Assembly (NCBI GenBank): GCA_001910725.1
Contig: MJGA01000015.1
Span: forward strand, 558,001 to 622,000
Length of the DNA stretch: 64,000 bases
Reading direction: 5' to 3'
From: Phanerodontia chrysosporium
Taxonomy: Eukaryota; Basidiomycota; Agaricomycetes; Polyporales; Phanerochaetaceae
A program made the translations under genes and the position numbers. Below the pieces are notes generated by a model that saw only the letters and a program-made list of their open reading frames with translations, did not search any database and was not told the origin of the DNA. Below are positions 58,349 to 64,000 of this stretch, in pieces. The first letter of the stretch is position 1. Each line of letters opens with the position of its first letter.

Positions 58349-59344
58349 CTAGTAGCCAGCAGCACCAGGGGCAGCGTCTCCCTCTCTCTTCAAGCGCAGC
58401 AGTACCTCCCGGAAGCGCGACAGGTCGGTCGTATTGGGACCAGCGCGTGCAATGGTCTTGCTCTGCGAGTTCTCGAGTTCGATGAGGTTGCAGATGCGCT
58501 CCCACGTGGTACCAGCAGACAGCGAGTCCTGCATCTCCTGCAGGAACTGCTCTTCGTGCTCCCTAGGCAGAAGTTCAGCGGGCATTCGGAGTCGCATAAA
58601 CCTCATCTACTCACTTGTTCTCGCGGATGTTCTTCTCCTTTTTAGCAGAATATTCCTCGTAGAACTGGTCGATAGCGCGCTCAGCTTTCGCAATGGTCTC
58701 TTCGCGTTTCGCTTTAGATCGCTCGTCGCGGGCTTTAATCTCGGCCTGCTGCTTCTCCCGCCATTCCCTAGGAGGACGCGTAAGCAACTCGCACAACGTA
58801 CATAGGTGATCTCAAATTACCTGATTACCTCTGGCTCATCCTCCTCTATCTGCTGGTTCAGGAGAGGCGTTGATGAGAGCGCCGAAGGTTGTGGGCGGGG
58901 AGCGAAGGTGGGAGTAGCACCGAATGCGGGAGCCGCAGGCGGTGGCGAGGTGAAGGCAGGTGCCTGGCAGCAGTAATAGGTTTAGCGACATCCTCATAGA
59001 CTCTTTGTCTCGTTACTCACAGATGGCACCTCAATCTCAGGGAATTCACTCTCGAACTTCTCAATCTCGTCGTCCCCAGTGACCTTCACTTCCGTCGTCC
59101 TCTCGCGCGGAGGCTCAAAGTCATCGAACGAGAAGCTCCGGTTGGGTGCGGGTGCGGATGCTGCTGCGGGCTCCGGGAAGCTAGGGATGTCCCCGTCCAG
59201 TGAGATGTCGGGGAAGGCGGACGCTGCGCGGTCAAAGTCGATCTCCTCGCCGGTCGCAGTGGCAAAAGAGCCACCAGTGGTAGTCGGCGCAGAGAACTCG
59301 TCTCCGAGAAGCTCGTTCTCGCGCGCAAGGAAGTCGTCGCTCAT
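58349..59344 (-). CDS. CLC1: Clathrin light chain
   Basis: Light chain that regulates clathrin triskelion assembly at coated pits and the trans-Golgi. ATG 59344: MSDDFLARENELLGDEFSAP. The N-terminal part is acidic with Phe-rich pieces (FSFDDFEPP, FESEFPEIEVP). A Pro/Ala linker follows, then IREWREKQQAEIKARDER and KREETIAKAERAIDQFYEEY, the heavy-chain-binding coiled coil typical of the family. The C-terminal region is EHEEQFLQEMQDSLSAGTTW and CNLIELENSQSKTIARAG, with DLSRFREVLLRLKREG and stop at 58351-58349. The EEY...N(V/I)REN pattern and TWERI(C/S) signature are family hallmarks. Three to four introns. Divergent from the LRR gene (352 bases). Confidence 0.95.
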
Positions 59345-59696
59345 CGTCGTCAAGTCTGTGTGGACTCCGCTTGAGCTGCCCCGTCACGTCGCCGCGTACA
59401 TGGGCGCCCGGCTGCGCGAGAGCGCCAGATCAGCGGGCCCCTAACCCTAGCGAGGCCAAGGCGCCTGACCATAAACATGGCCAAATATGGGCCGCCTCCC
59501 TTGTCATTGACCATTGTTCTGGCTCAGCGACATGCGACAATACCCGCCTCGAGCACGAAGACTGCCTGTACCTTCATTTTGGAATATTATTAGCTATTGT
59601 TGCCACCATGTCTCCAGATTCAAGAACCCCGCAGCATTCTGCCGACGCCCTTGAACATCGACCACTACCTTCCGCTCGTTAGCCATACCCGCACTC
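59345..59696. promoter_or_regulatory. Divergent upstream region, CLC1 / LRR gene
   Basis: 352 bases between two outward-facing starts. ORF 59371-59682 on the plus strand opens without an ATG and ends just before the LRR start. No TATA box obvious. Confidence 0.4.
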
Positions 59697-61504
59697 ATGT
59701 CTTCCCAATTACCCCCTACTGCTATCTCGCCAAGAGACTACACCTCCAGATTTAAAGAACACCTCTCCATATACATCCCGCCACCCGAAGAACCAGTCGA
59801 ATGTTCGCGCTTCTCGCCCGAGTCACCACGGCCAGGACCTTCGCGTACGCTTTCCTCCTGGACAAATGCGAGCACCGTGCGCTCGTTGACGCCAACACAC
59901 GCTGCAACCATACGTAACGACTCAAAGGACTCCGATACCCACTCGCTGCCACCGAGTATCGCGCCGTCGCACAGGTCCCGCATCGGGAAGCTCTTCCTTG
60001 ACATTCGTACATTGGGCGCACGTGACAAGGAGCCGGAGGTCGAGCTCGTCCCGGAACCACAGCTACCTCCATGGCCGCCATTGCACGTTGAGAAACGAGT
60101 TTGCTGTCACGATTGCCCTTGCCACGCCCTCTCGAAGCCAAAGAACAAGCCGAAGCGATGGCGCCAGCGGATCCTAGTGGCGGTCCTCATCCTGATCATC
60201 TTGTACCTGCTGGGCAACGTCGCCTTGCTTGACACGCGTGTCTTTGCGCCCCAGCGCGTGGTCGTGGTGTCGAACAGCACGACAACACCGCAAGGCCTCT
60301 CTTCCGCTGCGCAGCAGTGCCTCTCGCAGTACACCCTGAACGCCCCGTCAAACCCGGCGGGCTATCCTTGTTCAACATGTCTGCCCGTGCTACAGAGCGT
60401 GTCGTCAAATGTGACAGACGGCAATCCGCAGGATAGCCAGCAGCTGCTTAACGCCATTCAGTTCTGTGGCTTGCGAGCTATCTTCGAGACGAGCGACGAC
60501 GACGGGCAAGCTGCCCTGAAGAATGGTGGATGGGCCCAGGATGCCAAGTTCTGTGCTTGGTCCGGCGTATCTTGTGACAGCACGGGCCGGGTCTCCTCGC
60601 TGTGAGTTATCAGAGTTCATCCTCTCACAATCTGAGTGCTGAACATCGACCGCTAGATCGCTGGCCTTCCCCGGAGTACCTGCGTCTCTGCCGAATGAGC
60701 TCGGTGCGCTTAGCGGACTGCAGAGCTTGCAGGTCATTGGTAATTCCGCTATTCCGGGTAAGTCTCCTCCACGTCAGCGTTCCAGACAGCCCTAACGCCA
60801 GCTTGGCAGCTGGTACACTACCTAGCAGCTTCGCTACGTGGACGTCGCTGACCTCTCTCCATTTGGAGTCGACTGCTGTATCATCGGTCCCCGACAACAT
60901 CTTCATGGTGGCGAAGTCACTCTCGACTCTGGTTTTGGTCAAGAATGGACAAATGGGCGACAGCTTACCTTCAAGTATAACCAGTTCGTCCCTTCAGAAT
61001 CTGTTCGTCGTTACTGCCAATATCTCTTAGTGCGCCGACTGACCATCTCTCTAGCATTGTCAATAACCAAGCCTTGGCCAATCCTCTGACTCAACTAACA
61101 TCATCGAGCTCACTACAAGCATCCCTGAAGCTTATGTGCGTCCACTTGACATTCCTGTTAGCAGTTTTCTGACGCATATAGCCAGTGACCTCTCTGCCAC
61201 ATCTATCGCGGGTGTCATTCCATCATCAATATCGTTCCTGACTGCACTCGTCGAACTTCATCTGGATTCTAACAACCTAGCGACCCCGCTTCCAACCTCT
61301 TTTCCGCCATCTCTGCAAGTCCTTTCTCTTGCCAATAATACCGGCCTGACGGGCGCCGTCTCTGGCTCCTTCTGCTCGCTTGGAAACCTGCAGACATGCA
61401 ACATGGAGAATACGAACCTGATGGCCCCCAGTGGTTGTGGAACATGTCAATTCTCGTCTCCCTCGTCTACCCCTTCGCCGTCGCCTTCTGCTGTAACCCC
61501 GTAA
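59697..61504 (+). CDS. LRR protein with a single membrane anchor
   Basis: Cytosolic disordered N-terminus (about 150 residues, Ser/Pro-rich), then a Cys-rich pre-membrane patch (VCCHDCPCH) that is a likely palmitoylation or metal site. A helix of about 20 residues follows (ILVAVLILIILYLLGNVALL). The rest is extracellular in a type II orientation: an N-terminal capping region with CSTCLPVLQ and FCAWSGVSCDSTGRVSSL, a plant-LRR-like CxWxGVxC cap. Leucine-rich repeats follow, recovered through short introns: LSGLQSLQVIGNSAIP, WTSLTSLHLESTAVSSVPDN, LSTLVLVKNGQMG, FLTALVELHLDSNNLA and LQVLSLANNTGLTG. A Ser/Pro tail ends at 61504. Similar to fungal LRR proteins of unknown role in surface recognition. 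Intron boundaries at 60604/60657 and near 61030 are well supported; the 61080-61160 junction is less certain. Confidence 0.78.
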
Positions 61505-62292
61505 TTCTGTATTCATCGGATTTCTCATCGGACTTGTATCAACTGCTCACGATCCTTCAGGACAGCCTCTATGAGATTACATTACTGGAAGAAGACATTC
61601 TTCACCTTATTGGACATGTTTCGCTATTCATCTGCTAGTGTAGTCTACACTCCCTTTTGAGTTTATCAGCATGGGTGCATCCTTGCAGCAATCTAGTCGG
61701 AGATCTTCTCAGGGCGAGATACAGAACAGCATGCGATCGTCCGTATACGACTCGAAAGGCATGGGTACATTCGCAGACTCCTCAACAGCCGCCCTTGATG
61801 TGTCCTGTCATAACCATTCCCACGGAACCTGTCATGCATCTTGCGCCCCGGCAACGCCACGAAGCCGTCACCGAGCGCTCGATGTGTCGGGTTAAATCTC
61901 TGTTTTCACAAGTCGAATCTGCGGCCGAGCTCGCAAACACCCGCTGGCGCTGCCGGCGCTTCGAGGCCGCGCTTCCTCCGTTCCCGTGCCGCGCACGATG
62001 AGTCCCGCTCGGACGCAAAACGAACCTCGTCTGCTTGGAGCCAAGGTGCGTCGTTGACGATCGGTCGACGGAGGACGTTTCCGAGGCTGATTACCAAGCA
62101 GGCCCAGACGAGTTAAAGAGTCAGCCGCGATGGATGAGGGGGCCCCTGCCCCGTCCTTCTGACTCTCGTCTGCAGTAGGTTCGTGCTTCCTTCAGACTAG
62201 GCCGCGTCCCTGTCTGACTCTCGCCGCCTTCGCTAGGCGTCAGATATATTGCGTTGTTTGCGTCTTTCCCCCAGACATCTATCGAATCATTC
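61505..62292. other. Region between LRR gene and retroelement ORF1
   Basis: 788 bases. It should hold the LRR 3' UTR and the 5' part of the retroelement. The 11-mer TCTGACTCTCG is present twice (62158-62168 and 62213-62223), 55 bases apart. No terminal repeat can be confirmed, because the other end lies outside the window. Confidence 0.4.
62158..62223 (+). repeat. 11-base direct repeat upstream of the retroelement gag
   Basis: TCTGACTCTCG at 62158-62168 and 62213-62223. Could be part of a retroelement leader or terminal repeat; may also be chance. Confidence 0.35.
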
Positions 62293-63585
62293 ATGACCGG
62301 TCATGAGCAAGCTCCCGAACAGGCAGCCCCTGAGCAGGGACAGCGATTCGCCGCTGAAATCGCCACCGCTTGCGACAAGACTATTGAGACGTATCGGCGT
62401 GGGGAAGTCTCTAAACCAGACGCCGTCGACGCCATCATGGAGATCCTCAGGGTCGGCGAGCCCGGCGACGAAGCACTTATCGCGATCCGGCGCAGCGCCC
62501 TTATCTCCTACTTGGGCGATCTCGACGAAGTCGACCGAGAACATAGGGGCCGGACCGTCTCACCGCCCCGATCTCCTCCAGCGAATGGGTCTCCGTCGCA
62601 AACCCAGTCTACAGGAGCGGCTTCGCGACCCCAACAGCAAGGACTGTCTGGACTCAGCGGAGGCGCACCTGCCCAATCCGGCCAAACTCAGTCTGGCGGA
62701 GCGGTTGGGTCTGGAGAACCAACCCGGACAGGGAAACGTAAGAGAGGGCATGGGGGTAAAAAGAAAGGGAGACGAAGTCGAGGGAGCTCTAGCAGTGGAA
62801 GTAGCTCCGAAGAAGAGGAGAACGGAACTCTTAATGAGAATCTCGTCCCCTTCCTCCACGGAGGACGGGCGTTTAAGATTCCAGGAGCGTCCCCCGTCGA
62901 GAGCACTCTCGTCCTCAAAGAGAACTACCTACGCGACCTCACGCGGGCGAAGCACCTCGCCGTCTGCCACCCGGGGAGACCTGAGATCCCAGACGGCCTC
63001 TGGAATGATTTCCTCGCAAGCCGATTCGTCGACTTCGACAAACTATTCTCGTCGATCTATGCCATCGATGGAGACCAGCGCGAGAAACACCGGGTCGGAG
63101 ACCTGGAGATCACCACGGGCAGCGCCAAGGCAAGCCGGCACGTCAGGGGACATGGGGACTGGACCCTTGCGTGGAATCTCTACAGAGAAGGTGTCACCTT
63201 CACTTATCCGCACCGTGAACCTGAGCTCCAGCGCTACTACGAGCACATCACGGGAGTTTTCGCAGCCCTGCCAGAGGATCAGAAGCCACGCGCCATCTTC
63301 TACGACCGTGCGATCCGCAGCCTCGTCGCCCGAAGCAACACTAAGCTCCTCACCGACTTTGGCGACTTCAACTCCCTTTACACCATGCACATCCACACGG
63401 CGGGAAGTAGCACTACGGGCTCAACTGCGGGCTCGCAAGGGAATCGCGCTCGCAACAAACAGCGCGCACCCTGCATTCGCTGGAATCAGGGACGCTGCCC
63501 TGATGAGACCAGATGCCGTTTCCGGCATGTGTGCTCGCAGTGTAAATCAGCCGGTCACACCGCCCCGCAGTGCACCGCTGCCTGA
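62293..63585 (+). mobile_element. Retrotransposon gag-like ORF1, 430 aa
   Basis: ATG 62293. The N-terminus (MTGHEQAPEQAAPEQGQRFA) and a Gln/Ser/Gly-rich linker with basic patch (GKRKRGHGGKKKGRRSRG) and Ser/Glu tract suggest nucleic-acid binding. A capsid-like helical domain follows (AFKIPGASPVESTLVLKENY, LWNDFLASRFVDFDKLFSSI, DWTLAWNLYREGVTFTYPHR, RAIFYDRAIRSLVARSNTKL). The C-terminus carries CIRWNQGRCPDETRCRFRH (a CCCH-type finger), then CSQCKSAGHTAPQC, a CCHC zinc knuckle. It is a single exon with a long open frame, in contrast to the host genes. This combination is typical of gag-like proteins of fungal retrotransposons. The element class (DIRS-like, Gypsy or other) cannot be set from ORF1 alone. 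Intact here. Confidence 0.82.
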
Positions 63586-64000
63586 TCTCCCTGATCTGGA
63601 TATCTCAGATGACGACTTCGCCCCACGTTTCCTTCGGGGGTTCATCTGGGGAGACGGCGGAGGGCGACTCCTCTCTCCCGCGGCGGATCGGTCCGAAACA
63701 CTTCGACCTCTGCCGAGCCCGCCTGCTAGCGAATGGAGAAATGAAGCAGCCCTGGACACGATAAAAAACAATCCCGATCTGTTCAAGATCGTCACGCCCG
63801 TTAACGTCGACCGGCTGGAGCAAGCGCTCGAGCGGCATCCGAACCGGCCTCTCGTCGCGTCCGTCATCCGCGGCTTCCGCGAAGGCTTCTGGCCTTTTGC
63901 TGATTTCGAAGGCCGTGGGTTCCCAGAGACGTGGGACGAGCCGGGAGGTGACCTCGAAGGAGAGATGAAAGAGTTTGCGGAGCGCTATGCACAAGAGGAG
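63527..64000 (+). mobile_element. Start of retrotransposon pol ORF2, truncated by window end
   Basis: A frame shifted +1 relative to ORF1 starts with ATG 63527, overlaps ORF1 by 59 bases and stays open to base 64000. The translation includes DLPDLDISDDDFAPRFLRGF, LFKIVTPVNVDRLEQALERH, NRPLVASVIRGFREGFWPFA and DEPGGDLEGEMKEFAERYAQ. The block HPNRPLVxSVIRGFREGFWP is a sequence I associate with the region just N-terminal of reverse transcriptase in Agaricomycete retroelements. The RT catalytic motifs would be beyond the edge and cannot be seen. Either a separate start at ATG 63527 or +1 frameshifting could express it. Confidence 0.6.

Noticed and set aside
1..64000. CRISPR arrays, operons, Shine-Dalgarno sites
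   Set aside because: Spliced eukaryotic genes throughout; no regularly spaced repeats seen.

Overview
This window is nuclear DNA from a filamentous basidiomycete, probably an Agaricomycete and possibly of polypore type. Protein-coding genes are broken by many 48-90 base introns with GT(A/G)NGT donors, CTNAC-like branch sites and YAG acceptors. Genes sit on both strands without operons. Families present include a BTB-domain protein, a polarisome Spa2, an oligopeptide transporter with the NPGPWNIKEH motif, a many-exon P450 and a gag/pol retroelement. Gene models were spliced by hand from splice signals and reading-frame continuity; no search was run.

Layout. 0-2.4 kb: a five-exon zinc-finger protein. 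2.4-7.4 kb: a gene-poor stretch with nothing recognisable. 7.4-14.3 kb: cytochrome P450, Rab geranylgeranyltransferase beta subunit (BET2-like), BTB protein and a short-chain dehydrogenase. 15.6-23.5 kb: mitochondrial UbiB/ABC1 atypical kinase (Mcp2/ADCK type), polarisome scaffold Spa2 and a steryl-ester-hydrolase-like lipase. 24.7-28.2 kb: TmpA-like membrane oxidoreductase and monoacylglycerol lipase. 28.4-35.2 kb: two early-secretory genes side by side (Emp46/47-type lectin cargo receptor and KDEL receptor ERD2), a membrane J-protein and a DUF4203-like seven-helix protein. 36.4-39.8 kb: oligopeptide transporter. 39.8-42.3 kb: gene-poor, with TAC/GTA trinucleotide tracts. 42.3-49.3 kb: transportin (Kap104), FSH1-type serine hydrolase and a SUR7/PalI protein. 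51.2-61.5 kb: secreted amidase, a cryptic three-exon metallothionein, an HSL-like esterase with a very long tail, clathrin light chain and an LRR membrane protein. 62.3-64.0 kb: gag-like ORF and the start of a pol ORF of a retrotransposon, cut by the window edge.

Most genes are housekeeping genes of membrane traffic (BET2, Emp47, ERD2, clathrin light chain), polarity (Spa2), nuclear import (transportin) and lipid turnover (four alpha/beta hydrolases). P450, SDR, TmpA-like oxidoreductase and secreted amidase are the accessory-looking part, but they do not form a convincing biosynthetic cluster.

The most rewarding item is the cryptic metallothionein at 53553-53911. It has 69 residues, 15 cysteines and six CxC pairs, and is split so finely by introns that no single exon looks like a gene. 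Second is the truncated retroelement with overlapping ORFs offset by +1.
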